Shown piece after piece: positions 26,027 to 34,510 of a stretch of DNA of 64,000 nucleotides. Under the pieces are notes generated by a model, which saw only the letters and a list, made by a program, of their open reading frames with translations, did no database searches and was not told where the DNA came from. This stretch comes from Alphaproteobacteria bacterium (GTDB lineage: Bacteria > Pseudomonadota > Alphaproteobacteria > UBA6615). Numbering within the stretch: position 1 is the first letter of the stretch; the number at the start of each line of letters is the position of its first letter. The stretch lies in NCBI GenBank assembly GCA_028279245.1, contig JANQOE010000128.1:1-64000 (forward strand), read 5' to 3'. Position numbers and translations under genes: made by a program.

Positions 26027-26458
26027 CTAGAACTGATTCTTCATCGTTTCCGGTGCCGGACCATCTGTTCGGGAAATCCAGTAGGTCCGAGCGTCGGGGT
26101 CGAACTTCTTTGACAACAGGTCCTTACCCAGGAGCCGCATGATAAGTCCGATCGGCGCAAGCACCACGTAGAACATGAACCCGATGATGATGGGGCTAAT
26201 GATGCGGTGCAAGAGTAGCCCGAACTTGGTCCAGAGCTGGTTCGGTCGCGTCAGAATGCTCGGGTAGACGAATGCCAAGACCAGGAACGCTACGCCGGGA
26301 CCGATCAGCCACCATCGCGGCGTGCCTCCGCCGAGTAGTGGCAAGAGGCCGAGAAGAGAAAGCGCGACAAAGAAGGTTATGCCAAACGATCGGTTTGAAC
26401 CTCCCTGCACATCATGCTTTCGGCCGAGGTCTTCATGGGTCTGGGTCTTTGCTGCCAT
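26027..26458 (-). CDS. SxtJ family membrane protein
   Basis: This 143-residue protein has three to four hydrophobic segments (FFVALSLLGLLPLLGGG, LIGPGVAFLVLAFVYP, LLHRIISPIIIGFMFYVVLA) and the conserved PNQLWTKFGLLLHRI block of the SxtJ family, named from the saxitoxin cluster. SxtJ genes usually sit beside a DUF5989 gene and a NodU/SxtI-type carbamoyltransferase. Here those partners are 13 kb away at 37610-39606. GAGGCGG precedes the ATG at 26458. The likely role is to assist carbamoylation of a lipid-linked or exported sugar product, which is inference from the repeated gene association. Confidence 0.85.
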   Translation of the reverse strand: MAAKTQTHEDLGRKHDVQGGSNRSFGITFFVALSLLGLLPLLGGGTPRWWLIGPGVAFLVLAFVYPSILTRPNQLWTKFGLLLHRIISPIIIGFMFYVVLAPIGLIMRLLGKDLLSKKFDPDARTYWISRTDGPAPETMKNQF

Positions 26459-26482
26459 ACGATACCGCCTCAGATCACAATC

Positions 26483-27979
26483 CTAGTATGCATTCGGGTC
26501 GCGAAAACTGCGGACGACCGTCAGAAGAATGATTCTCAGGTCGAACCATACCGACCAATTCTCGATGTAGTATAGGTCATGCGCAATTCTTGCCGTGGCC
26601 TTGGCCATTGTGTCCGTTTCACCACGTAGCCCATTGACTTGCGCCCAGCCGGTTATCCCCGGCTTCACTCGATGACGGTTGGCGTAGTTGTCCACGGCTT
26701 CATGATACATTTTGTCGGCTGCCCGCATTGTCAGCGGGTGCGGGCGGGGTCCAACAACCGACAAACGACCTTGCAGCACGTTAATGAACTGCGGCAGTTC
26801 ATCGAGATTACTGCGTCGAAGGAAACGGCCGATGCGGGTGATGCGTGGGTCATTGCGAACGGTTTGCGCGCGCCCGCTCGGATCGGCCTCGTCGACATGC
26901 ATCGTCCGGAACTTGTAGACGACAATCTCTTTGTTATTGAAACCGAACCGTTTCTGTCGGAACAGTATCGGGCCAGGGGTATCCAGCTTTATCGCCATCG
27001 CGATACAGAACATCAGGGGTGCACAAAGCCCCACGGCCACTGCGGCGACGCAGAAGTCCTCAAAAGCTTTACCGATCCCATGCCAATCGCGCAGAGGCCG
27101 ATCGACCAGTCGCAGGCTCCTCACTCCGCCGAACTCGGCCAGTGACTTGGGTGCGAGCCGCTCGTCACCCAGGTCGATATACAAATCAATCTCAACCGGA
27201 AGTTGCTGAAGTGCATCAACAGCCTTGGCGATACGCTCGTTCTCGCTGAGCGGCAGTGCGATCATAACCCGCGAAATCCGCTCACGTCGCGCAGTGTCGA
27301 TCAGCTCTGCGAGCGTTCCGGAGCGGTATGAGTCCTGTGGGTCTTGCGTGATGGCAAGGGGCCGATCGTCGTAGACGCCAACCACATGGACGTCGTCGTG
27401 CCCAAGACTCGCCAGCCTTTCCGCAGCCCGCTGTCCGGTCTCGCCCGCACCGACGATCGCGACCGGCGTCCGCAGCCGCCCTGTCTGGATCCACTCGTGG
27501 AGGACCTGGTATGTGATCGCTCGGACGCCCAGCAGACCGACACCGGCAGAGAACCACCACAGCAGCAGCCAGCCGCGCGAATAATTGTCTGAGATCTTTG
27601 CAAGGCCAGCGAGAACAATAAGACAGCCGATGGTCAGAGACCACGCAACCAAAACTCTTCGGACTTGAAACGAGAGCTTCTGCAGGGTCCGGATACGGTA
27701 AATGTCAGCCTGACCAAGGACAATCGCCGCGACGACCACACCGACCACAGTTCCTAGAAGGACTTGTGGCCAAGCAAAGGCCATATCGATGATACCCACC
27801 CCGTATACCCGGAACGCGACGAGCGACGTCACCGCTACTACGGCGAGGTCGGCAAGCCGGACCAGGTCGAGGAAGACGCGTCGCGAAACGCGCAGCCTCC
27901 GTCGCTGCTCCGTCGCACTAGCGACAGCGGCCGACGGATGCGCTGCCGAGTTCGACTGCAGCCGAGCAAGCCCCGCCAT
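26483..27979 (-). CDS. undecaprenyl-phosphate sugar phosphotransferase (polyprenyl glycosylphosphotransferase)
   Basis: This integral membrane enzyme of 498 residues starts polysaccharide repeat-unit synthesis by moving a hexose-1-phosphate to undecaprenyl phosphate. It has four to five N-terminal membrane helices, a Rossmann-like middle domain (VAIVGAGETGQRAAERLASL), and the bacterial sugar transferase domain with KLDTPGPILFRQKRFG, VYKFRTM and RRSNLDELPQFINVLQG. This layout matches WbaP/WcaJ/GumD-type enzymes, most like glucose- or galactose-1-phosphate transferases. The ATG at 27979 directly follows the stop of the upstream epimerase gene. Confidence 0.94.
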   Translation of the reverse strand: MAGLARLQSNSAAHPSAAVASATEQRRRLRVSRRVFLDLVRLADLAVVAVTSLVAFRVYGVGIIDMAFAWPQVLLGTVVGVVVAAIVLGQADIYRIRTLQKLSFQVRRVLVAWSLTIGCLIVLAGLAKISDNYSRGWLLLWWFSAGVGLLGVRAITYQVLHEWIQTGRLRTPVAIVGAGETGQRAAERLASLGHDDVHVVGVYDDRPLAITQDPQDSYRSGTLAELIDTARRERISRVMIALPLSENERIAKAVDALQQLPVEIDLYIDLGDERLAPKSLAEFGGVRSLRLVDRPLRDWHGIGKAFEDFCVAAVAVGLCAPLMFCIAMAIKLDTPGPILFRQKRFGFNNKEIVVYKFRTMHVDEADPSGRAQTVRNDPRITRIGRFLRRSNLDELPQFINVLQGRLSVVGPRPHPLTMRAADKMYHEAVDNYANRHRVKPGITGWAQVNGLRGETDTMAKATARIAHDLYYIENWSVWFDLRIILLTVVRSFRDPNAY

Positions 27980-28981
27980 CTATTCCGCGGCCGTTCCTTG
28001 GACCCTCGACCGCTCCCGTGTGATCTCGTCGTGGATCCAGCGATAGGTCTTCTCGAGTCCGTCTTCGAGCCGAATAGATGGCGCCCAGCCCAATTCACTT
28101 TGAATCAGCGTGTTGTCGCTGTTGCGGCCACGCACGCCCTTGGGCGCGTCTAGTTTGTAACGTCGCTCCAGCCGAATGCCGGCAATGTCCTCGGCAATGT
28201 CGACCAACTGGTTGATCGCTACAAGCTGATCGCTCCCGAGATTCAGAGGGATATCAACAGCGGAATCCATGATACGCTGACTGCCGATCAAACAGTCATC
28301 GATGTACATAAAGCTCCGCGTCTGTTGGCCGTCGCCCCAGATCTCAATCTCGTGGCGTCCTGAGAGCTTGGCTTCAATAACCTTACGGCAGATAGCGGCC
28401 GGCGCCTTCTCCCGCCCGCCATCAAATGTTCCGTGCGGCCCATAAACGTTGTGATAGCGAGCGACGCGAGTGACCAGATCAAAGTCTTCCGCATAGTGCC
28501 GGCACATCCGTTCGCTGAAGAGCTTCTCCCACCCATAACCGTCCTCGGGCATGGCCGGGTAGGCATCGTCTTCGCGCAATGCAACAACGTCAGTGTCGGT
28601 CTGTTTTTCAGCGGCATAAACACAAGCTGACGAAGAGAAGAAGAACCGCGCGACACCGCAAGCACGGGCCGCCATCAACATGTGCGTATTGATCAGGACC
28701 GAGAGCATGCACTCAGCCTTGTGGGTCTCAATGAAACCCATGCCGCCCATATCTGCGGCCAGGTTGTAGACCTCATCCACGCCGCGGCATGCCTCATAAC
28801 AAGCTTCTTTTGTCATGAGGTCCCGTGACATGTTCTCGGCCGCTGGCGATAGCTGATACCAAGAGTCGAAAGGTTTATGGTCGACAGCTCGAACGTTTTT
28901 CACGCCCTGGCGCAACAAATCTGCAACGAGGTGGCCCCCGATAAACCCACCGGCGCCCGTTACCAAAACCGTCTTGTCCAT
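27980..28981 (-). CDS. GDP-mannose 3,5-epimerase-like NAD-dependent epimerase
   Basis: This 333-residue SDR epimerase closely resembles plant GDP-mannose 3,5-epimerase. The cofactor loop is TGAGGFIG at residues 8-15. The family blocks YNLAADMGGMGFIETH, RFFFSSSACVYAAEKQT and GTFDGGREKAPAAICRK are conserved, as is the catalytic Y-G-W-E-K. The expected product is GDP-L-galactose (and GDP-L-gulose), a possible sugar of the local polysaccharide. The ATG at 28981 is taken as start because GGGATC precedes it and the fold begins there; an ATG at 28993 would add four residues. It lies 18 bases after the GT26 gene. Confidence 0.88.
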   Translation of the reverse strand: MDKTVLVTGAGGFIGGHLVADLLRQGVKNVRAVDHKPFDSWYQLSPAAENMSRDLMTKEACYEACRGVDEVYNLAADMGGMGFIETHKAECMLSVLINTHMLMAARACGVARFFFSSSACVYAAEKQTDTDVVALREDDAYPAMPEDGYGWEKLFSERMCRHYAEDFDLVTRVARYHNVYGPHGTFDGGREKAPAAICRKVIEAKLSGRHEIEIWGDGQQTRSFMYIDDCLIGSQRIMDSAVDIPLNLGSDQLVAINQLVDIAEDIAGIRLERRYKLDAPKGVRGRNSDNTLIQSELGWAPSIRLEDGLEKTYRWIHDEITRERSRVQGTAAE

Positions 28982-28998
28982 GGCAGATCCCATTGGTC

Positions 28999-29772
28999 CT
29001 AATTCTCTAAGCTGTATCTCTTCAAGCTCAACGCCTGACCGAGTATCAGTAAGACAAACAGCGGATTGTTCGTCATGTATCGTCGCCAAAGGCGGCGAGG
29101 CTCCATTGCCATGCGAAAGGCCCATTCGAGCCCGCTTCTCTGCAATACGCGGGGTGCCTGCCGAACCAGACCGGCATGAAAGTCAAAAGCGGCACCGACG
29201 CCGATCAGTACCGGAGCTCGAAGACGTCCACGATGAGCCGCCATCCATCGTTCCTGCTTGGGCGTGCTAAGTCCCACCCAAACAATATCGGCGCCAGACC
29301 GATTGATGCGCTCGATCACGTCCTCATCCTCATCCTGGGTGAGTGGCCGAAATGGGGGCGAGTAAGCACCAGCGATATTCAAACCGGGAAAGCGGTCCGA
29401 CATTCGGTGCTGCAATAGATCGAGTGCCTTGTTCGAGGCGCCGTAGAAAAAGTGCGAGTAGCCCTGGGCGCAACCCGCCTCGAGAAGGGCGAGCATAAGG
29501 TCTGGTCCATAGACACGGTCTGCACGCCTGTGACCGGCGGCTCGCAGAAGCCAGACGAGCGGCATGCCGTCCGGTGTCACCAGCCCCGCCCCATTGTGGA
29601 TGCGGCGGAGTTCCTCCGATCGCTGGCTTTCCATAACGCCATGCACGCCCGTGACACAGACGTATCGGGACGACCCTTGCCGGATCCAATCGCCGACCTC
29701 CGAGAGGGCGAGCTCCATATTGATCGCGCTGACCCCCACGCCCAGAACGCTCTCACGCTGAATGAGTGGCAT
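28999..29772 (-). CDS. WecB/TagA/CpsF family glycosyltransferase (GT26)
   Basis: This GT26 glycosyltransferase has 257 residues from the chosen start. GT26 enzymes use a UDP-sugar to extend a lipid-linked acceptor, as WecG and TagA do. The motifs are DGMPLVWLLRAAG, FFYGASNKALDLL and VGLSTPKQERWM. The ATG at 29772 (MPLIQRESVLGVG) overlaps the last 20 bases of the upstream GT4 gene and has a GGGGGGAG purine run just before it; extending further upstream would add a non-conserved leader. It probably adds the second sugar after the phosphotransferase. Confidence 0.9.
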   Translation of the reverse strand: MPLIQRESVLGVGVSAINMELALSEVGDWIRQGSSRYVCVTGVHGVMESQRSEELRRIHNGAGLVTPDGMPLVWLLRAAGHRRADRVYGPDLMLALLEAGCAQGYSHFFYGASNKALDLLQHRMSDRFPGLNIAGAYSPPFRPLTQDEDEDVIERINRSGADIVWVGLSTPKQERWMAAHRGRLRAPVLIGVGAAFDFHAGLVRQAPRVLQRSGLEWAFRMAMEPRRLWRRYMTNNPLFVLLILGQALSLKRYSLEN

Positions 29773-30904
29773 TCTCCCCCCGCAGCAGATCATGCTGTCG
29801 CATCGCCCGGTTCCAGATAGCTGCGAGACGATTGGCATAGGTTTGGATATCAAAGTGCTCAGCATGCCGACGGCGCGCATTTTCGGAGAGTCGTTCCCGA
29901 TACGCTGCGTCGCTGCACAAAGCGACAAGTGCGTCGGCGATCGCCTTGCTATCGTTGACGGGCACCAACAGTCCGGTTTCCCCCGGGATTACCACCTCGC
30001 CGAGGGCCCCGACATCCGTACAAACAACTGCCAATCCGTTTGCCATCGCCTCGAGCACGGCCATGGACAAGGCTTCAGTATGAGATGGTAGGAGTAGAAC
30101 GTCGGACTGTTTCAGGAGGTGCGCTGCCGTGTCACGGTCGACCCAGCCAGGGATTTCAACGCGGCCAGCTAGGCTCAGTTCCTCGACCCGGCGTCGGTAG
30201 CCCGCGATGTCGCCGGCACCAGCCAATGTAGCGGTCCAACCCAAATCTCGCATCCGCGGATCGGACAGCGCCTCCAGCAGTTCCGGTGCGCCCTTTGCGG
30301 CTTCGACCCGATGAGCAAGATAGAGTAGCCGAACCGGATCCGACCCACTGTGACGAACCGGACTCCGCACGCCCGGGCCGGGCACAGCGTTCCATAGAAC
30401 ATCGACCTTGCCAGGACTTACGCCCAACTCACCAACGACAAAGTCTCGCCAGTAGTGTCCAAGCAGGATGACCCGCTCCGCTGACCGAAACGTCCGACGA
30501 ATGGCCCACCTGAACAATCTGGGTTGCTGCCGGTAGTAACGGATGTATTCGTCATGAAGGTGCAGCACATACCGCAGGCGCAGAACCGAGGCCCAAAGCG
30601 CGGCGGCCATCTTACGGAGTGTACTCGCCCGGGGCGTGAAGTTCAGGTGCAGTAACGGCGCGCGGCCCAATAGCCTTTCCCTGGTGATAGCCAGAAGCGC
30701 CCCAGCAAGAAACACTGGCGACCAGAGAACAGACCCCGTCCCTCGTGAGTCAATCAGCCGAACCCGTCCGTCCAAGTGGCCGCGTGACCAGGCGTCTACG
30801 ACGTATCCCATCAGGCGACCGATGCCGCCTCCATGCTCCAGGCCGCCCGGAGTCAGGATGATAACTTCGGGGCCTTCCGGCATCTGCCTTTGACGGTCCA
30901 CCAT
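29753..30904 (-). CDS. glycosyltransferase family 4
   Basis: This is a GT-B glycosyltransferase of 383 residues. The N-terminal domain shows LTPGGLEHGGGIGRLM, typical of the acceptor-side glycine-rich loop. The C-terminal domain carries GAPELLEALSDP, VEIPGWVDRDTAAHLLKQSD and the donor-phosphate site VLLLPSHTEALSMAVLEAMA with its E-x7-E motif. The start ATG directly abuts the TAA of the upstream UDP-xylose synthase gene (TAAATG). Donor sugar unknown; its position next to the xylose gene makes UDP-xylose a candidate, by inference only. Confidence 0.92.
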   Translation of the reverse strand: MVDRQRQMPEGPEVIILTPGGLEHGGGIGRLMGYVVDAWSRGHLDGRVRLIDSRGTGSVLWSPVFLAGALLAITRERLLGRAPLLHLNFTPRASTLRKMAAALWASVLRLRYVLHLHDEYIRYYRQQPRLFRWAIRRTFRSAERVILLGHYWRDFVVGELGVSPGKVDVLWNAVPGPGVRSPVRHSGSDPVRLLYLAHRVEAAKGAPELLEALSDPRMRDLGWTATLAGAGDIAGYRRRVEELSLAGRVEIPGWVDRDTAAHLLKQSDVLLLPSHTEALSMAVLEAMANGLAVVCTDVGALGEVVIPGETGLLVPVNDSKAIADALVALCSDAAYRERLSENARRRHAEHFDIQTYANRLAAIWNRAMRQHDLLRGENATHSA

Positions 30905-31885
30905 TTACTCTGCCGCAACGCGCGACATTGCGGTTCGCCCCATGGAGAGCGTCTCTTCGAAGTAAGCCACGGTGCGTTCCAGCCCGATGTCGAGCGGTAC
31001 CTTTGGTGTCCAGCCCAGGACCCTCTCAGCAAGTGCAATATCGGGGCGCCGCATTTTCGGATCGTCCGTCGGCAATGGCCGGAATGAGATCCGGGACCTT
31101 GACCCAACGATCTCGATGATCTTTTCGGCCAGTTCCAGGACCGTCATCTCACTCGTGCGCCCCAGGTTAATCGGCCCGGTCACGTCCGCCGGCGACGCCA
31201 TTAAGGCAATGAGGCCGTCTACCAGATCATCGACGTAGCAGAAGGATCTTGTTTGACTGCCATCCCCATAGATCGTGATCTCATCGTCCCGTAACGCCTG
31301 AACAATGAAATTCGACACGACCCTCCCATCGTTGGTCTGCATTCGCGGGCCGAATGTGTTGAATATGCGCGCGATCTTTATTTCGAGGTTATGCTGTCTA
31401 TAGTAGTCAAAAAATAGTGTCTCCGCGCATCGTTTTCCTTCGTCATAACAGGCCCGCGGACCAAGCGTGCTTACGTTGCCACGATAGTCCTCCTTCTGCG
31501 GGTGGACTGTCGGGTCCCCGTACACTTCGCTAGTAGACGCTTGCAAAACCGGTACACGAAGTCGCTTTGCCAGACCCAGCATGTTTATGGCACCGACGAC
31601 ACTTGTTTTCGTCGTCTGAACTGGATCGTGCTGATAGTGGACCGGTGACGCGGGGCAAGCGAGGTTGTATATCCTGTCCACTTCTACGTATAGTGGAAAC
31701 GTCACGTCGTGCCGAAGGATCTCGAACCTTCTATTCCCGAGCAGATCGACAACGTTGCTCTTCGAGCCGGTGAAGAAGTTATCGACGCTGACGACATTGA
31801 GGCCATCGTCTAAGAGCCTCTCGCACAAATGGGAGCCGATGAACCCACATCCCCCGGTGACCAAAACGGTCTCTTCAGTGGGCAT
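30905..31885 (-). CDS. UDP-glucuronate decarboxylase (UDP-xylose synthase)
   Basis: This 326-residue SDR enzyme converts UDP-glucuronate to UDP-xylose. Motifs are TGGCGFIG at residues 10-17, the family hallmark [29 protein letters not shown], and [14 protein letters not shown] with Tyr-x3-Lys. These separate it from UDP-glucose 4-epimerases and dTDP-glucose dehydratases. It is the first gene of the minus-strand polysaccharide operon (UDP-xylose synthase, GT4, GT26, GDP-mannose epimerase, phosphotransferase, SxtJ, VanZ). It faces the divergent wzc-type gene across a 345-base regulatory region. No UDP-glucose dehydrogenase for its substrate is in this window. Confidence 0.94.
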   Translation of the reverse strand: MPTEETVLVTGGCGFIGSHLCERLLDDGLNVVSVDNFFTGSKSNVVDLLGNRRFEILRHDVTFPLYVEVDRIYNLACPASPVHYQHDPVQTTKTSVVGAINMLGLAKRLRVPVLQASTSEVYGDPTVHPQKEDYRGNVSTLGPRACYDEGKRCAETLFFDYYRQHNLEIKIARIFNTFGPRMQTNDGRVVSNFIVQALRDDEITIYGDGSQTRSFCYVDDLVDGLIALMASPADVTGPINLGRTSEMTVLELAEKIIEIVGSRSRISFRPLPTDDPKMRRPDIALAERVLGWTPKVPLDIGLERTVAYFEETLSMGRTAMSRVAAE

Positions 31886-31930
31886 AATATGTACCTGAAG
31901 AAGTTGTTTTTGAACGAATAATGATGATTA

Positions 31931-31947
31931 TATTCGAGTCTCGAATA
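31931..31947. promoter_or_regulatory. 17-bp perfect palindrome TATTCGAGTCTCGAATA
   Basis: Two eight-base arms (TATTCGAG / CTCGAATA) surround a single T, 46 bases upstream of the UDP-xylose synthase start. The odd centre suits a dimeric regulator better than an RNA hairpin. A related half site, GTTCGAGAC, occurs at about 32048-32056. Confidence 0.55.
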
Positions 31948-32107
31948 CGAAAAATCACTAAGTGGTCCTGCGTTGATAGGAACAGAGAGTAATCCATTAT
32001 CGACACAAGATTGAAATCGATTGAGGTAGCCAGAGCGCATCACTAATACGTTCGAGACGCACTTGGGTTCATGAATGAAATGTTCGTGGACAGCCTGGCC
32101 CACTGTG

Positions 32108-32126
32108 AGAACAACTGAGTTGTTCT
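32108..32126. promoter_or_regulatory. 19-bp perfect palindrome AGAACAACTGAGTTGTTCT
   Basis: Nine-base arms surround a single G, about 105 bases upstream of the Wzc-type gene start. It could be a dimer operator for the plus-strand operon, or in RNA form a seven-pair stem with a five-base loop. No T-run follows, so a terminator is less likely. Confidence 0.55.
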
Positions 32127-32230
32127 TGACCGTCCATTAGATCGGTGTTGATCTGTCGGCATCCTCGAAAGCCGAGTGGTGGCGGCGGGGATAGTCCCGT
32201 TCTTGCGAAACGCAGTAGACGAAGGCACTT

Positions 32231-34480
32231 GTGAACGAAGCGCACAATCGAGCCGGAGTAACGCATTACAGTTCCTCGTCGGAGCCCCCAAAAGTTCGTG
32301 ACCTGGATAACTTTGTTGAACTGTTTCGTGCTATCTGGCGGCGCGCGTGGTTCATCGCTGCTTTCACTATTATTGTCGTCGGAATAACCGCTTTAGTCGT
32401 ATGGCAGATTCCGCCGACCTACCGAGCAGAAGCAAAAGTAATAATTCAGACACAAGAAACGAACATAATTGACGTAACAACCGGGCTGCCGACTTCAGCG
32501 GAAGAAATCGCCAGTCAGGTCGAGATATTACGCTCTCGTTTTCTCGCGGAACGGGTGGTCAGGACGCTGGGTCTGCAATCACACCGCGACTTCAACGGCG
32601 TGGCCGATCAACAGACTGAAAACAGCTGGTTGGTCAGGCTCGGACTGGACAAGATCCTGCCGTCCGCGGTCGCAACAATCGCCGATACCGGAACAGGCTC
32701 GGGAGAGTCTGCGGACACTGGACCAGAAGTAAAGCCGGCGGGAGGTACCCTCCGAGTAGCTGCGCGCAGTGTCGGGCGCGGGCTAGAGATCGGGCAGCGC
32801 GGTACTTCTCGGGTAATCGGTATCAGCTTTACGTCGACGCATCCTCGGATCGCCGCGGACATCGTCAACACTCTGGCTGATACCTATATAACCAGCCAAG
32901 TCGAAGCGAAATCGGAGTCGACAAGATCGGCAATCGGTTATCTTGACGAACGGCTCGCCGAGCTCCGCGCACAGGTTGAGACCGCCGAGCAGGCGGTCGA
33001 GGAGTACCGGGCGGAAACGCGTATTCTCCAAGGTGTTAACGCGACACTCCTGACGGAAGAGATTTCACGGCTGCAGGCTGAGAGCGCGAGGGCGCGTGCC
33101 GGACTGGCTCAGGCTGAGGCTCGTCAAGGGCTCGTTGCTGGCCTGGCGGAGGACGGGGATACTGGCGCGATCATAGAGGTTATCAATTCGCCAGTAGTCC
33201 AGCAGCAAAAGGTTCAAGAAACCACACTCCTCAGTCGGATGGCCGAACTCGAAACCCAATTCGGACCACGCCACCCGGAGGCTCTCAACGTACGGGCGGA
33301 GCTGGCCGAACTACGGCGAAAGATGGCCGAGGAAGTGCGACTGACAATCCAGAGCGTCGAGACCGAGACCGCCGGCGCCCGAGCGCAGGTCGTGGCACTT
33401 GAACAGGAAATCGAGGGCTTTCGTCGGCAGTTGGATGACCAGAACCGCGCTGCAATCCAACTCCGCGCACTTGAGCGGGAAGCGGAAGCGAACCGTGACA
33501 TCTTCGAACGCTTCCTGGAACGTTCGAAACGAACCGACCAGGACTCGGTCCAAGCAGCAGACGCGCGCGTCATTTCCTATGCCGAAGTACCAAGAATTCC
33601 TGTCGGGCCGCCGAAGAAGCTGTTTCTTGCTGCGGCCTTCCTTGCATCGTCGCTACTTGCGGGCGGCATCGTCCTCGTTCTGGAACTGATGGACAAGACC
33701 ATACGGAGCCCGCAAGACGTCACCACACTGATAGGCCTGAGGCCGCTTGCGGTCATCCCTCATGTCGCACCACCGCGGGGGATGACGGCGACAGAGTTCA
33801 TGTTACAGAAGCCCAGCTCAGCCTTCGCTGAAGCAATACGAAGCCTGCTGCTAAACGTTTCGTCCGCAAAGAAGGACGCAAAAATCTGGCTACTGACTTC
33901 CGCCCTGCCAGCCGAAGGCAAGTCGTTCGCGGCCGTCAATCTGGCTAGACTGGCCGGTGGACGCGGCCGGCGCGTCCTATTGATCGACTGCGACGTCCGC
34001 CGGGCAACGGTACATCAGCTCATGAAGGCACGAAATGATGTCGGCCTGATGGACGTGTTGACGGAGGCTGTCCCGGTTGCATCTGTCATAAAGAAGGATG
34101 ACAAGCTTGCGGACGTCGATTTTATGACGGCCGGTCGCTACGTTTCCGATAGTGTCGAAGTGTTCCAGTCAAAACGTATGGCTGAGCTGCTTCAGGAGTT
34201 ACGTGGCCAATACGACCTGATAATCCTCGACACGCCTCCGGTTCTGGCGCTCTCCGACACCAAGGCTCTGGCGCAGCGCGCTGAGGCGACGCTGCTGCTG
34301 GTCAGATGGAAGAAGACAACTCAAAACGCCGTGGCCGAAGCGATTCGGGAGCTAAAGGAGATTAGTATCCAGGTGGATGGCGCGGTTTTGACGCAGGTGG
34401 ATCTGGCCAAATACCAACGGTACGACTACAGCGGTGTCGGCCTCGGCTCAAAGGCCTACACCAGCTATTATGTCGACTAG
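32231..34480 (+). CDS. Wzc/ExoP-type polysaccharide co-polymerase and tyrosine autokinase
   Basis: This inner-membrane protein of 749 residues controls chain length and export of polysaccharide. It has a Wzz domain with flanking helices (about residues 40-60, AAFTIIVVGITALVVWQI, and 460-480), a long coiled-coil periplasmic region (about 230-430), and a C-terminal BY-kinase domain. Walker A is ALPAEGKSF with K564, Walker A' is VLLIDCDVRR, and Walker B is LIILDTPPV. The C-terminal tail is tyrosine-rich (YQRYDYSGVG, YTSYYVD), the usual autophosphorylation cluster. Start is GTG at 32231 with GAAGG upstream. It heads the operon that continues with the two heptose genes. Confidence 0.94.
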   Translation: MNEAHNRAGVTHYSSSSEPPKVRDLDNFVELFRAIWRRAWFIAAFTIIVVGITALVVWQIPPTYRAEAKVIIQTQETNIIDVTTGLPTSAEEIASQVEILRSRFLAERVVRTLGLQSHRDFNGVADQQTENSWLVRLGLDKILPSAVATIADTGTGSGESADTGPEVKPAGGTLRVAARSVGRGLEIGQRGTSRVIGISFTSTHPRIAADIVNTLADTYITSQVEAKSESTRSAIGYLDERLAELRAQVETAEQAVEEYRAETRILQGVNATLLTEEISRLQAESARARAGLAQAEARQGLVAGLAEDGDTGAIIEVINSPVVQQQKVQETTLLSRMAELETQFGPRHPEALNVRAELAELRRKMAEEVRLTIQSVETETAGARAQVVALEQEIEGFRRQLDDQNRAAIQLRALEREAEANRDIFERFLERSKRTDQDSVQAADARVISYAEVPRIPVGPPKKLFLAAAFLASSLLAGGIVLVLELMDKTIRSPQDVTTLIGLRPLAVIPHVAPPRGMTATEFMLQKPSSAFAEAIRSLLLNVSSAKKDAKIWLLTSALPAEGKSFAAVNLARLAGGRGRRVLLIDCDVRRATVHQLMKARNDVGLMDVLTEAVPVASVIKKDDKLADVDFMTAGRYVSDSVEVFQSKRMAELLQELRGQYDLIILDTPPVLALSDTKALAQRAEATLLLVRWKKTTQNAVAEAIRELKEISIQVDGAVLTQVDLAKYQRYDYSGVGLGSKAYTSYYVD

Positions 34481-34510
34481 GCGCGCAGCTCCTTCATCCA
34501 AGGACAGGCG

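Larger units (their letters stand above)
31886..32230. promoter_or_regulatory. divergent regulatory region of the polysaccharide locus
   Basis: 345 bases without a gene lie between the two divergent operons (UDP-xylose synthase side and Wzc side). It is visibly AT-richer than its flanks. It contains two perfect palindromes, listed separately, each too symmetric to be dismissed. I see no riboswitch or RNA gene that I can name. Confidence 0.7.
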
